Assembly (NCBI RefSeq): GCF_007827045.1
Contig: NZ_RPFW01000004.1
Location: forward strand, 1-64,000
DNA length: 64,000 nucleotides
Reading direction: 5' to 3'
Origin: Trebonia kvetii
GTDB lineage: Bacteria; Actinomycetota; Actinomycetes; Streptosporangiales; Streptosporangiaceae
In this document: piece after piece, positions 8,644 through 17,168 of the stretch
Numbering within the stretch: position 1 is the stretch's first letter
Layout: each line of letters begins with the position of its first letter
Translations under genes and position numbers: made by a program
Notes under the pieces: generated by a model
Databases searched by the model: none
Seen by the model: the letters and a program-made list of their open reading frames with translations, nothing else
What the model was told of the DNA's origin: nothing

Positions 8644-8732
8644 CCCGCAAGCCCCCGGGGGGGCCTGGCCCGCTATTCGGCTGCCGCAGACATGCTGGCC
8701 TTCTAACGATCCGCCGGCCGCCCCGGGACCCT
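8637..8732 (+). repeat. IS110 right-end region sharing sequence with the left end
   Basis: The sequence around and after the transposase stop repeats the left end in diverged form. CCTGACCCGC occurs at 7421 and again across the stop codon, ATTCGGCTG occurs in both, and TTCTAACGATCCGYCGGCCG occurs at 7460-7479 and 8701-8720 with one mismatch. Such end repeats may be subterminal recombinase or RNA-binding sites, or traces of a recombination product. Confidence 0.5.
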
Positions 8733-8739
8733 TTCCCAG

Positions 8740-9204
8740 GCTGCTGAACCTCGTGACCTGATAAGAGCCTGCCCTCCGAAAGGAGCGGCCCATCCCTGTC
8801 TTGTCCGCCTCGCAGCAGCTGCCAAATCCAGCCGAATTCCCTGCCAGAGAAGACCTTGACAACCATAGGAGCATCGATATAGCGTGCTGGGCGCAGTTGC
8901 CGGTTGTGCGGCTTCAATAGCGTGATGCAGGTGTCTGGCATCAGGCCCTAGGCGTGAGATGAGCACTTGGAGATGGGGAGCGGCTGCTAGCCGCTGGCCA
9001 GGATCTGAAGGTCCTCGTGGTCAACGACGTCTTCGGGATGAGAGCGCGCGCAGCAGTACGCGGACAGCGAAACCAGGATCCACGCCGGCCCCGGTCCTTC
9101 ACAGCAACCCACTGGCACCCGCAACGGCTGGCCGGGCAGAATGGTGGCCGGTGTGTCACCGACACGATGAAGGACGCCAGTCACCTGGCATTTTCAGCAG
9201 ACTG
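8740..9204. other. Gap downstream of the IS110 element
   Basis: About 460 bases between the IS110 right end and the ankyrin pseudogene. Small frames occur on both strands without ribosome-binding sites or recognisable domains. I see no clear repeat. Confidence 0.35.
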
Positions 9205-9565
9205 GCGGGTGACCGTGCACTCGTCCTGCGGCCCGTCGGCCGCTGCGCCGCCATGGCACAGCACCTCGCCAAGAGTGACCTGCACCCCGGCCGCGGCGGG
9301 CACGGACGACGAGACGAGCAGGCACAGCGCAGTCATGCCCGGCCCTCCGACCGTACAGGTCGCACACAGCGTCGGGCTCGGCACCCCGCTCCAGTAGCAG
9401 CCGCATTACCTGTGCCGCGTTGCGCGGCGACTGCAGCTGCCGCCCGGCCTCGACGCCGTTCGCGGCGACATGGTGCAGCAGCGTGAGTGATGCGGGAACG
9501 GCGAGCGCATCGATATCAACGGCGGATGCGCGTCGAGCAGGCCGCGCAGCGCGCGCATTCGGAAG
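9205..9565 (-). pseudogene. Degraded ankyrin-repeat protein gene
   Basis: Reading the minus strand across three frames recovers consecutive pieces of an ankyrin-repeat protein: MRALRGLLDAHPPLI (about 9510-9560), then TLLHHVAANGVEAGRQ...QVMRLLLERGAEPDAV (about 9360-9470), then TALCLLVSSSVPAAAGVQ...LGEVLCHGGAA (about 9240-9345). The LLHxVAANG and VxxLLLExGAEPDA segments are diagnostic helices and turns of ankyrin units. At least two frame changes separate the pieces, so it is a dead gene. Its original role was presumably protein binding. Confidence 0.6.
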
Positions 9566-9885
9566 GCTCCGCGCAGTCCCCGTGCCCCCCGCCCGATTCC
9601 CGCCCCCGCGGAGAACGGACGGGGGCCACCGAAAAGCAGTCCCCGAAAGAGAAGACGTTTTGGATACCACCACGGAGCACCCGGCCCGGCGAAGACGACT
9701 GGGAGGCATGCGAGCGATTGCGCCGGGCGGGGACGTACGAGGTTCCCGGAGGCGCGAGCAGCCATCGACAGCGGCATGGGCGAGGCCGCCGGGATCCTCC
9801 GACGGGATGGGCGCGGCCGCAGTGGCGAGTAGATGCGCGGGTACGTCCCGTCTAGCCAGTCCCGGATCTGCCTGCGCTGGCTCGC

Positions 9886-10065
9886 GTGGATGTCGAGCAC
9901 GGCGAGCTCGGCGGGCGCGCCGCGCTGGTCATCGCACCAGCATCGGCCCGGGTGGCGTACTACCTGTGGCGGTATGCGCCGCTTGCCGTCAATCGGATGA
10001 ACGCACGCCAGCTGGCCCGGAGCCGCGCAGGACTCCCTGCCCACCAGGCAGCCCGGCTGACCTAG
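9886..10065 (+). CDS. Small unrecognised ORF in a gene-poor stretch
   Basis: A 59-codon frame starting GTG and reading VDVEHGELGGRAALVIAP, then RVAYYLWRYAPLAVNRM. Codon use is plausible for the host, but there is no clear ribosome-binding site and I recognise no family. The flanks 9566-9885 and 10066-10454 hold no other supportable feature, so the whole 9566-10454 interval may be debris of older genes. Confidence 0.2.
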   Translation: MDVEHGELGGRAALVIAPASARVAYYLWRYAPLAVNRMNARQLARSRAGLPAHQAARLT

Positions 10066-10454
10066 CACCGCCCCGCGGCCAGCCGCCGGGAGAGGCGCCG
10101 GAATGGATAATCTGTGCCCAGCCTATGTCGGCACAACTAGGTGAGAACAATTGTTTGTCCGCTTCACGTGTCGTCGTACCGCCAACAGCGCCAAAGTGAG
10201 CAGCACGGGCCTGTGAGGCGCAGGATCACTTCGAATAGGCCGGCCAAGGCGGTGAGAGTCATCTAGGCATCCGCCCCAAGGGACATCAGCCGCCGTTGGC
10301 CGACGCGTGACAGGCGCCTCCCGCGGTTCGCGCTCTGAGCCGCCGCCGGCACGCCAGAGCCGCCGGTGGGCGCGCTAGAAGTCTCTCCGCAAGGGCCCGC
10401 CTGTCCCGGCTGTCCCGGCCAGCGCGCCGTGGCGGCGACACGGCGCGCTATGCC
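10066..10454. other. Gap before the cold-shock gene
   Basis: About 390 bases with no supportable gene. It includes the 3' region of the minus-strand cold-shock gene, where no strong terminator hairpin is evident. Confidence 0.35.
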
Positions 10455-10658
10455 TCAGAGCGGACGGACGTTCTCCGCCTGCGGCCCCTTCTGCCCCTGG
10501 GTCGTGTCGAACTCGACCTTCTGGTTCTCATCCAGCGACCTGTAGCCGGAGCTTGAGATCGCAGAGAAATGCACGAAAACGTCCGCCGTCCCGTCATCGG
10601 GGGCGATGAAACCAAAGCCCTTATCGGCGTTGAACCACTTCACTGTCCCTGTTGCCAT
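10455..10658 (-). CDS. Cold-shock protein, CspA family
   Basis: A 67-residue single-domain OB-fold protein that binds single-stranded RNA and DNA and melts RNA secondary structure. RNP1 is KGFGFI at residues 13-18 and RNP2 is VFVHF near residue 28, and the typical start MATGTVKWFN is present. GAGGA lies about 9 bases before ATG 10658. An in-frame ATG seven codons upstream has no better ribosome-binding site and would add an atypical MDRGRGL, so I used the shorter start. The protein is complete and normal in length, and stands alone among IS remnants. Confidence 0.95.
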   Translation of the reverse strand: MATGTVKWFNADKGFGFIAPDDGTADVFVHFSAISSSGYRSLDENQKVEFDTTQGQKGPQAENVRPL

Positions 10659-11292
10659 CAGTCCACGTCCTCTATCCACTATGCCGTGACGCGGCCTGCC
10701 GCGTCGGCTGCGAGTTTACCTGTCCTGGCTCCCACCGCGGGGTCCACCCCATTTTCCGGTCTTCCGCAACACCAAGTTAGCTGCCAGGTCAGCCCAACAC
10801 CCCGTCCGCGTCGAGCACTGCTCCGCCACCTGCCGGGAGCCGGCGCCGACACTGCAATCCTCGACGACGCCGAGGCTTCATGCTCCAGATCCGCCTGATA
10901 TGGGCGGCGAACTGCCCTAGGACGGCCTCGCCTTGTACAAGCGCAGAATTGGCCGATCTGCACGTTCCGCGACCTACCGGGAACACCGCATCAGTTTTGA
11001 GAATTCTTCAGTCGTGCTGTCACGCGACGCTACGAGCTGTACCGAGAAGGCTGAGGGGCGATAAGTATCTTGCCTGTATTCAGCTAGCTTCCTTGCGCTG
11101 TTCCTGGCCCCCTCTTCGCTCGTCCTTCCTGGGACGTCTCCTTGGCACGATGACGCCACGAAGCAGCAGTTCACCACCCCAGACGCCCCACGGCTCTCTT
11201 CTTTCTAGAGCGCTCCTTAGTGGAGCCGATGTCGTGGCAATGTCAGTCCCGAAAACGGAATCCGGTGCTCCGGCCGCCTAGCCTCGATGTTT
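10659..11292. other. Gap between the cold-shock gene and the IS1380 element
   Basis: About 630 bases. The left part is the promoter and probable long leader of the minus-strand cold-shock gene; such leaders are common for csp genes. The rest, 10970-11290, is somewhat less GC-rich and holds no ORF with a recognisable domain. Confidence 0.35.
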
Positions 11293-11442
11293 CGCGTCCA
11301 TGATCTGCCTGCCTGATGTGTTCGGCTGGGGTTGATTTTCGGGTGCCGGCGGTGGCTTGCTGCCCGGCTGTCGCGCCGGGTGGGCGGGGTTCCACGGGCC
11401 CCTGGGGTTGCTCCTTCCGTGTCGCAGGGATGTTCCGGCTGG

Positions 11443-12812
11443 TCATCCGGACGGGAGGGCCTGCAGGCGGGTGACCGCGGCGGTGATCTGGCCGGCCCAC
11501 GGCCAGCGTTGGGCGAGTCTTAGCCGCAGGCGGCGGCCTCCCCGGACGAGGCGCCCGGCGGCGGAGAACAGGCGCAGCCGGAGCCGTTTCGGTTCCCAGC
11601 GGCGGGCGGCCCCGGTCAGGGCGAGCAGCTGCGTCCAGGTGAGCAGCTCGCAGGCCAGCGCGACGATCTCGCACCACAGCTGGTTCTGGGCGAAGCCCTG
11701 CAGCGGGAGGTTCCGCAGCCCGGTGTCCTTCGCGCAGCGGATCCGGTCCTCGCAGCGCGCCCGCCGTCGGTGGCGCAGTTCCAGGTCTGCGAGCTGGCCT
11801 TTCCTGGCGTCGGTGGCGAAGGCGGTGAACCGGTGGCCGTCAAGGTCGGTGAACCGCAGCTGCGCCCCGGGATGCGGGCGTTCCTTGCGGACGATGACCC
11901 GCATCCCGGCCGGCCAGCTGTCCAGGTCGAGCAGGCCGGTGATGTCCGCGACCCAGGCGCCGTCCCTGAGCTGCCCGTCGCCGTCGTAAGCCGGGGTCCA
12001 GGACCCGGCTGGGACCTGGAGGATGGCGGCCTGCATGTCCTCGGTGATCGTCATGCCGACGGAGTAGTGCAGGCGGCGGGACGGCGCGGTCAGCCACTGC
12101 AGGAACCCGTGCGTGCCGCCGCCGGAGTCGGTGCGGACCAGGACCCTGCGGCGCAGGTGACGCGGCAGCTGGGCCAGTGCCAGCCGGGTGGTCTCGATAT
12201 GGTCGGCCGCGGTGTTCGACCCGGCGCTCCCGGCCCGCAGCATGATCGCGAGGGGCTCCCCGTTCCCGCTGGCGCCGTGGTCGGCGAAGGCGGCCAGCGG
12301 GTGGAAGCCAAAGGACTTCTTCCAAGTTGGCGCGGCTTCTTGTTTCTCTGAGTGGGCGATCACGATGGTGGCGTCCAGGTCCACGGTGACCAGCCCGCCG
12401 CCGGCGCCCGGGGCGGCGTCCCCGGCCAGCGCCCAGGCCCGCTCCCGGGCCGCGGCCCGGGCGGCCCGGATGGCCTTCAAGGCCTGCGGCAGTCGGCGGC
12501 CAGCTGGCTGACCAGCCGGGACACCACCGGGTCCGAGGCGACCGGCCCGGCCAGCTCCGGCTGCTCCCGCAGCACCGCGATGTCGGCCAGGCAGTCCCCG
12601 CCCAGCGCCACCGCGGCGGCCAGGTCGGCCACGATCTTGCCCGGGTCGTGGACCGCCCGCGGCGCCCGCCACCGGGAAAGGCCCTGCGACAGGCCCCGGC
12701 CCAGGCCGGTGACCCGCATCGTCTCCCACAGCAGGACCGCGCCCGCCTGGGACACCAGCCCCTTGCCGTCCGAAGACACGGTGACCCTGGTGCCGCGTGC
12801 GTTACTCTTCAC
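11443..12812 (-). pseudogene. IS1380-family transposase with an internal frameshift
   Basis: DDE transposase of about 456 codons when the two frames are joined, the usual family length. The N-terminal part runs from GTG 12812 (VKSNARGTRVTVSSDGKGLVSQAG) to a stop at 12477. The rest continues in another frame from about 12500 with ALKAIRAARAAARERAWAL, catalytic VTVDLDATIVIAHSEKQ, RTDSGGG, and a C-terminal WCEIVALACELLTW. The two frames meet at the sequence encoding LAAD/PQALKAI. The element's 3' end extends to about 11293, matched by the stub at 1057-1350, and its 5' end to about 12890. A programmed shift is possible, but no obvious slippery heptamer is seen. Confidence 0.85.
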
Positions 12813-13051
12813 TCGAAAGGTGCCTTCGGCTCGGGACGGACAGGACTCTAGACAAGCCTTATCCTCCCAGGTCAAAGGCACCTTTTCATTTGAATAGACA
12901 GGCGCCGGTAACCCCAGGCGAAAGCCCGAGGCTAGTACGACAGCAGTACTAGGCCAGGCCTTCGCCTTGTCGAGGGATGCGGTTGCGGTGACGGCTTCTG
13001 CCAGAGCTTTATACCGAAGCCGCCCAGCAGGGTCGCTCCTCGGAGTCCGCG

Positions 13052-13651
13052 TCAGGCTGAAATGCGGGACGGCAGGACGAGTTCGGCGGCACGCGCCTGC
13101 AGGTCACTCAGCGCGGTATCGGCGAAGGGCGGGAACGGTTCGTCATCGTTCGCCTTCATCCAGCGGTCGAACGCGACGCTGAAAGCGAGCATGCCCATCT
13201 CCGCCCCCATTCGCGCGGTAAGTTCGTCGGTGCCTCGCTCGCGCAGGGCGGCGGTGATCGACTGGGTGACCCGGGCGTGCTTGAGTAGTCCCCGCTCCTG
13301 CAACTCGCTGTTCGCCGCGACCACCAGCCTGCGCCGGGCGGCTGCGGCCCGCAGCTGCGGGGTCATCGCGACCCCGGCCGCCGCGAGCGCCGCCCGCAGG
13401 CATTCGGTGAGCGTCGCCCCCGGGGGCGCAGCCCGGATGGCGTCGGCGAACAGCCCGGCCAGCGCGTCTTCCCCGCCGAAGAGGACCTCGCGCTTGTCCG
13501 CGAAGTGCCGGAAGAACGTAGCGCGGTTCATTCCCGCGCGGTCTGCGATCTGCGCGACGGTCGTCTCCTCGTAGCCGTTCTCCGCGAACAGGTCCAGTGC
13601 GGCGTTTTCCAGGCGCTCACGCGCATTCGGTGCCCATCTGCTCACTGTCAC
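13052..13651 (-). CDS. TetR-family transcriptional regulator
   Basis: A 199-residue repressor. The N-terminal helix-turn-helix (residues 10-55) reads ARERLENAALDLFAENGYEETTVAQIADRAGMNRATFFRHFADK, and the C-terminal ligand domain is helical. It is divergently transcribed from the NAD(P)-dependent SDR at 13810, and the intergenic region contains three related palindromes at 13664-13742, so it probably represses both its own gene and the oxidoreductase. Ligand unknown. Confidence 0.92.
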   Translation of the reverse strand: MTVSRWAPNARERLENAALDLFAENGYEETTVAQIADRAGMNRATFFRHFADKREVLFGGEDALAGLFADAIRAAPPGATLTECLRAALAAAGVAMTPQLRAAAARRRLVVAANSELQERGLLKHARVTQSITAALRERGTDELTARMGAEMGMLAFSVAFDRWMKANDDEPFPPFADTALSDLQARAAELVLPSRISA

Positions 13652-13663
13652 ATCCTAAGAGAC

Positions 13664-13742
13664 GCGATCGGATCGCATCACTTGAGATGTTGATGCGACT
13701 AAGTCGCATCAACATGGTAGAGTCATGCGACTAGATCGCATC
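13664..13742. promoter_or_regulatory. Cluster of TetR operator palindromes
   Basis: Three sites share the GCGA/TCGC core. The first, 13664-13676, is GCGATC-G-GATCGC. The central one, 13689-13713, is a perfect 12+1+12 palindrome with arms GTTGATGCGACT and AGTCGCATCAAC. The third, 13725-13741, has arms ATGCGA and TCGCAT with 5 bases between. They lie between the divergent TetR and SDR genes, the standard position for TetR autoregulation and control of the partner gene. Confidence 0.8.
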
Positions 13743-13809
13743 ACAGTTCCGGCCGCGGCGCCTGCGCCGCACATCCTCTTCACCGGCAGCACAACCAAGG
13801 AGGCCTTTC

Positions 13810-14691
13810 ATGCGCATCTTCGTCACCGGCGCTTCCGGCTGGATCGGCGCGGCCGTCGTCCCCGAACTCATCAGCGCGGGCCACCAGGTCCTCGGGCTTG
13901 CCCGCTCGGACGCCTCCGCCAAAGCAGTCGCCGGCATGGGCGCCGAGGTGCTGCGCGGCGACCTGCACGACACCGGCGTGCTGCGCGCCGGCACCCTCGA
14001 CAGCGACGGCGTCATCCACCTGGCCTTCGTCGTGCCCAGCGTGAGCGAGGCTGCGACGCGGGCCGACGCCAGGGCCATCGAGACATTCGCCACCGGACTC
14101 GCCGGCTCCGGCAAGCCCCTGGTGATCTCTGGCGCAACGCTCGCGATACCCGGCCGGCCCGCGACCGAACGCGACGAGCTCATCGCCGTCGGGCCCGTCG
14201 CGGCCCGCATCACCAACATGCAGGCCGCCCTCGCTGCCGCAGAGCGGGGCGTCCGCTCCTGCCTGGTCATGCTGCCCCGCTCGGTGCACGGCCAGGGAGA
14301 ACGCCACGGCTTCATCCCCCAGCTCATCGCCGCTGCCCGGGCCAAGGGCGTCTCCGGCTACATCGGCGACGGGACCAGCCGCTGGCCCGCGGTCCACGTG
14401 AAGGACGCCGCGAGCCTGTACCGGCTGGCCGTCGAGCAGGGGCCCGCCGCCGCAGTGCTCAACGCCGTCGGTGACGAAGGCGTGCCCGTCCGTGAGATCG
14501 CCGAGGCCATCGGCCGGCACCTGAATCTGCCCGCCCGGTCCCTGCCCGCCGAAGAATTCGGCGGCATGCTCGTGCCTCTGCTCAGCAGGGACATGCCCGC
14601 CTCCAGCACCATCACGCAGGAGCTCCTGGGCTGGAAGCCCGCCCACCCCGGCCTCATCGAGGACATCGAACAGGGCCACTACTTCACCTGA
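13810..14691 (+). CDS. NAD(P)-dependent SDR/epimerase-family oxidoreductase
   Basis: A 293-residue Rossmann protein of the extended/atypical SDR type. The dinucleotide loop is TGASGWIG at residues 6-13, and a GDLHD segment ends the second nucleotide-binding strand. The canonical YxxxK pair is not obvious, as is common in this NAD-binding_10/epimerase group. A strong AAGGAGG ribosome-binding site precedes ATG 13810 by 6 bases. It faces the divergent TetR gene and shares its operators, so expression is probably induced by the TetR ligand, which may be its substrate or a toxic relative. Its 3' end overlaps the convergent TetR gene at 14684 by 8 bases. Confidence 0.88.
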   Translation: MRIFVTGASGWIGAAVVPELISAGHQVLGLARSDASAKAVAGMGAEVLRGDLHDTGVLRAGTLDSDGVIHLAFVVPSVSEAATRADARAIETFATGLAGSGKPLVISGATLAIPGRPATERDELIAVGPVAARITNMQAALAAAERGVRSCLVMLPRSVHGQGERHGFIPQLIAAARAKGVSGYIGDGTSRWPAVHVKDAASLYRLAVEQGPAAAVLNAVGDEGVPVREIAEAIGRHLNLPARSLPAEEFGGMLVPLLSRDMPASSTITQELLGWKPAHPGLIEDIEQGHYFT

Positions 14692-15520
14692 CCAGCCCAG
14701 ACGCGGTTCCAGGGAACAAGGACGCGGCGTCGCCGGGCCCGTGACCCGGCACGGGCCCGGCCTCCAGATCGGGTCCCGTCAGCGCGGCAGCGCACACAGG
14801 CGCACAGCAGACGGCCGCGGCCCAGAAACGTGCCTCCAAGCGCGTTCCGCTGGCCAGCACAGGTGAGCCCAGGAACTCCGGCGGGTGGTGGCGTGTCGCG
14901 GTGGGAAGACGCCCCGCTGCCGGTTGCCGGCCGGCTAAAGCCGGGTCCCGCCGCGGAGGGCTCAGGTGGGCGGCGACGGCCCGGGTGATCTCCTCGGGGT
15001 CGTCGCCGAGCTGCGCTGGCAGGTTCCCGTTGAGCCAGAGCGTGGCCAGCCCGTGCACGATCGACCAGGCGGCGACCCCGTAGGCCATTCGCTCCCGGGT
15101 GATCTCCCCGGTGCCGTAGAGCAGGGTGGCCGCGGCCGCCCGGGCACGCCCGAGCTCGGCGTCGTCGCGGTGGTACAGCTCCGGCCGGTACATAACCTCG
15201 AAATGGGCCCGGTGGGTCACCGCGAAGCGCACGTACGCCACGCCGACCTCCAGGAAGCTGCCGCGAGTCTCCTGGGCCCCGCGCAGCGCTTCGGCCAGCA
15301 GGCGGTAGCCCTCGGCCGCCACGGCGGTGAGCAGGCCGGCCCGGTCGCCGAAGTGGTAGGTGGCGGCCGCGTGGGTGACCCCGGCGCGGCGCGCCACCGC
15401 GCGCAGGCTCATCGCCGCGGGCCCGGACTCCTCGATCTCGCCGATCGCAGCGCAGATGAGGGCCGGGCGGAGGTTGCCGTGATGGTAGGGACGGCTGCCG
15501 GATGCCACACCAGCAATCAT
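14684..15520 (-). CDS. TetR-family regulator with an unusual C-terminal tail
   Basis: The N-terminal helix-turn-helix (GNLRPALICAAIGEIEESGPAAMSLRAVARRAGVTHAAATYHFGDRAGLL) and a TetR_C-type helical domain (about residues 80-190, with HFEVMYRPELY and WSIVHGLATLWLNG) are normal. From about residue 195 a Pro/Ala/Arg-rich tail of some 80 residues follows that does not look like a TetR domain and runs into the convergent SDR gene. The original stop may have been lost. Start ATG 15520 precedes the family-typical MIAGVASGSRPYHHGN. It is divergent from the DUF3291-like gene at 15591, with tandem operators between them. Confidence 0.85.
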   Translation of the reverse strand: MIAGVASGSRPYHHGNLRPALICAAIGEIEESGPAAMSLRAVARRAGVTHAAATYHFGDRAGLLTAVAAEGYRLLAEALRGAQETRGSFLEVGVAYVRFAVTHRAHFEVMYRPELYHRDDAELGRARAAAATLLYGTGEITRERMAYGVAAWSIVHGLATLWLNGNLPAQLGDDPEEITRAVAAHLSPPRRDPALAGRQPAAGRLPTATRHHPPEFLGSPVLASGTRLEARFWAAAVCCAPVCAAALTGPDLEAGPVPGHGPGDAASLFPGTASGLVR

Positions 15521-15526
15521 AGTTGC

Positions 15527-15567
15527 AATCTTACCGGTGGATAGATTATCTTTCCAGTGGACAGATT
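15527..15567. promoter_or_regulatory. Two tandem TetR operators
   Basis: Two 21-nt imperfect palindromes, 15527-15547 and 15547-15567, follow the pattern AATCT..CC...GG..AGATT and touch at one base. The same region can be read as the direct repeat CCGGTGGATAGATT / CCAGTGGACAGATT with a 20-base period, about two helical turns. They lie between the divergent TetR and DUF3291-like starts, so binding would block both promoters. Confidence 0.7.
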
Positions 15568-15590
15568 CGCTGAATCTTAGGAGGACTACG

Positions 15591-15971
15591 ATGCCGGCCC
15601 TGCCCTGGCTCGAGCGCCAGCCCATCGATCCGCAGCGCCAGTACGTCGCGATGGCGTCGCGGCTACCGCTGAAGTCCTACCGGTTCATCCCCGGCTTCAT
15701 GCGCGACACCATGCGGATTCGCCGCCAGCTTGGGCAGGCCACCGGGCTGGTCGGCTACACGCTGAACGCCGGCCTGGCCCGAAAGACGTTCTGGACGTTC
15801 TCGGTCTGGGAGGACCAGGCCAGCCTAGACAAGTTCGCAGCCAGCGACCCCCACCGCGCCATCATCGGGCGGCTGCGCCCGCGGATTAGCCCGACGCGGT
15901 TCGAGTTCTTCCCGATCTCCGGGTCCGACCTGCCGCTGGCGTGGGCGCAGATCACCGCGCGGGTCAGCTGA
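15591..15971 (+). CDS. DUF3291/monooxygenase-like small protein
   Basis: A 126-residue alpha/beta protein starting MPALPWLERQPIDPQRQYV. The pattern of a strand with LPLKSYRFIPGFMRDTMRIRRQL, then GLVGYTLNAGLARKTFWTFSVWEDQASLDKFA and ADLPLAW-like ends resembles DUF3291/ABM dimeric barrel proteins. AGGAGG lies 6 bases before ATG 15591, which fixes the start. It is divergent from, and probably repressed by, the TetR protein at 14684-15520, suggesting an inducible detoxifying or quinone-handling role. The substrate is not known. Confidence 0.75.
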   Translation: MPALPWLERQPIDPQRQYVAMASRLPLKSYRFIPGFMRDTMRIRRQLGQATGLVGYTLNAGLARKTFWTFSVWEDQASLDKFAASDPHRAIIGRLRPRISPTRFEFFPISGSDLPLAWAQITARVS

Positions 15972-16110
15972 CGGGCGAGAGGCCCAGGCAGTCGCGCAGC
16001 GCGGCCTCCAAGGCGCCGACCCGGTCGAAGCTGCCGGGTTCCTGCGCGCCGGGCGGGTTGCCGATGGCCCGCCGGTACAGGTCCGGCCGCCCACAGCGCG
16101 GGCCGCGCAT
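15964..16110 (-). CDS. Unrecognised short ORF, possible gene remnant
   Basis: A 48-residue frame ending LEAALRDCLGLSPVS whose stop overlaps the stop region of the convergent DUF3291-like gene. The middle reads LYRRAIGNPPGAQEPG. Codon use is host-like but there is no clear ribosome-binding site and I recognise no family. It may be the 3' end of a decayed gene. Confidence 0.22.
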   Translation of the reverse strand: MRGPRCGRPDLYRRAIGNPPGAQEPGSFDRVGALEAALRDCLGLSPVS

Positions 16111-16251
16111 GGGCCATTCCCGGCACACCGTCCGGCCCGGGTCATGTGGAGGTGTTTTCGTCGCTTGTGACGATTTCGCCGGCAGTCGCTCGTCCAGAAG
16201 GAGAGCTGGGCCGCATCAGAGCGGCCGCTAACACTCATTAGGGAGCATGTC

Positions 16252-16857
16252 ATGCGCTCGATCACGGCCACGATGTCGGTCACCCTCGATGGCGTCGTCC
16301 AGGGCCCCGGCCGCCCGGACGAGGACACCCGCGGCGGCTTCACCGACGGGGGCTGGGGCCTGCGGTACAACGACGAGGTGATGGGCAGCGAGATGGCCAA
16401 GGGCATGGCCAAGCCCGCTGACATGCTGTTCGGGCACCGAACCTGGCAGGACTTCATCACCGCGTGGGGGCGTAAGACCGATGGGAACCCGTTCACCGCT
16501 CACATGAACGCGGCCACCAAGTACGTCGTATCCAGGACGCTTAAGGATTCCGGTGCCTGGCAGAACTCAATCCTGCTGTGCGGCGAGGCCGTTGAGACGG
16601 TGGCCACGCTCAAGGCCCAGCCAGGCAATGACCTGGCGATTATCGGCAGCGCGTCGCTGACCCGCACCCTGCACGCCGCCGGCCTGATCGACACCTGCAC
16701 GCTTTTGATCCACCCGCTGACCCTGGGCAGCGGCACGCGGCTGTTCGAGGGCCCCGCCCCGCTGACCGAGTTCGAGCTCACCAGCGCGATCACCACCGGC
16801 AAGGGCGTAATCATCGCCAGCTACAACCGCCGGCAAGGGAGCGGGCCGCGGCCATGA
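16252..16857 (+). CDS. Dihydrofolate reductase/RibD C-terminal family protein
   Basis: A 201-residue member of the RibD_C/DHFR-like family of NADPH-dependent reductases. It has the typical start RSITATMSVTLDGVVQGPG, then DMLFGHRTWQDF, YVVSRTLKDS, a glycine-rich NADPH-binding region (DLAIIGSASLTRTL) and a final LTLGSGTRLF. AGGGAG lies 7 bases upstream of ATG 16252. Actinobacterial paralogues are numerous, and most are not true DHFR or RibD enzymes, so the substrate is open. It stands alone, close to TetR-controlled oxidoreductases. Confidence 0.9.
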   Translation: MRSITATMSVTLDGVVQGPGRPDEDTRGGFTDGGWGLRYNDEVMGSEMAKGMAKPADMLFGHRTWQDFITAWGRKTDGNPFTAHMNAATKYVVSRTLKDSGAWQNSILLCGEAVETVATLKAQPGNDLAIIGSASLTRTLHAAGLIDTCTLLIHPLTLGSGTRLFEGPAPLTEFELTSAITTGKGVIIASYNRRQGSGPRP

Positions 16858-17059
16858 GGGTGTGCCGCCTAGGCAGCCGAGCCCCGGCGGCCACGCCCAG
16901 GTCGAGTTCACCGTGTCCGGTCGCCAGCCGCCACGAAGCACTTAACCGCTCGGCCCGTGCCGGGTCCGCCCGCCCAGGGGGCGGGCCGGGGGCCAGCTGG
17001 TTGCGCAGCTCGGCCTCGGCCAGCAGCCGCAGGATGGTTTCCGCTCGCTCGCCGTTCAT
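16811..17059 (-). CDS. Possible truncated hypothetical protein
   Basis: An 82-residue frame beginning MNGERAETILRLLAEAELRNQL, an amphipathic helix often found at the N terminus of small actinobacterial hypothetical proteins. The remainder is Arg/Ala-rich and unconvincing, and it overlaps the 3' end of the DHFR-like gene by 47 bases. There is no strong ribosome-binding site. Only the first 30 residues look genuine, suggesting a truncated remnant in the otherwise empty 16858-17168 interval. Confidence 0.22.
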   Translation of the reverse strand: MNGERAETILRLLAEAELRNQLAPGPPPGRADPARAERLSASWRLATGHGELDLGVAAGARLPRRHTLMAAARSLAGGCSWR

Positions 17060-17168
17060 GTCCCCAAGCGTGGGGCATTTCCCGGGCATTTCGCACGGGC
17101 ACGGCCGTGCCGACCCGGCCCGAAGTTCCGGTCACCGGCACTTCGGCCCGGTGCGGAGTGGCTCTTAC

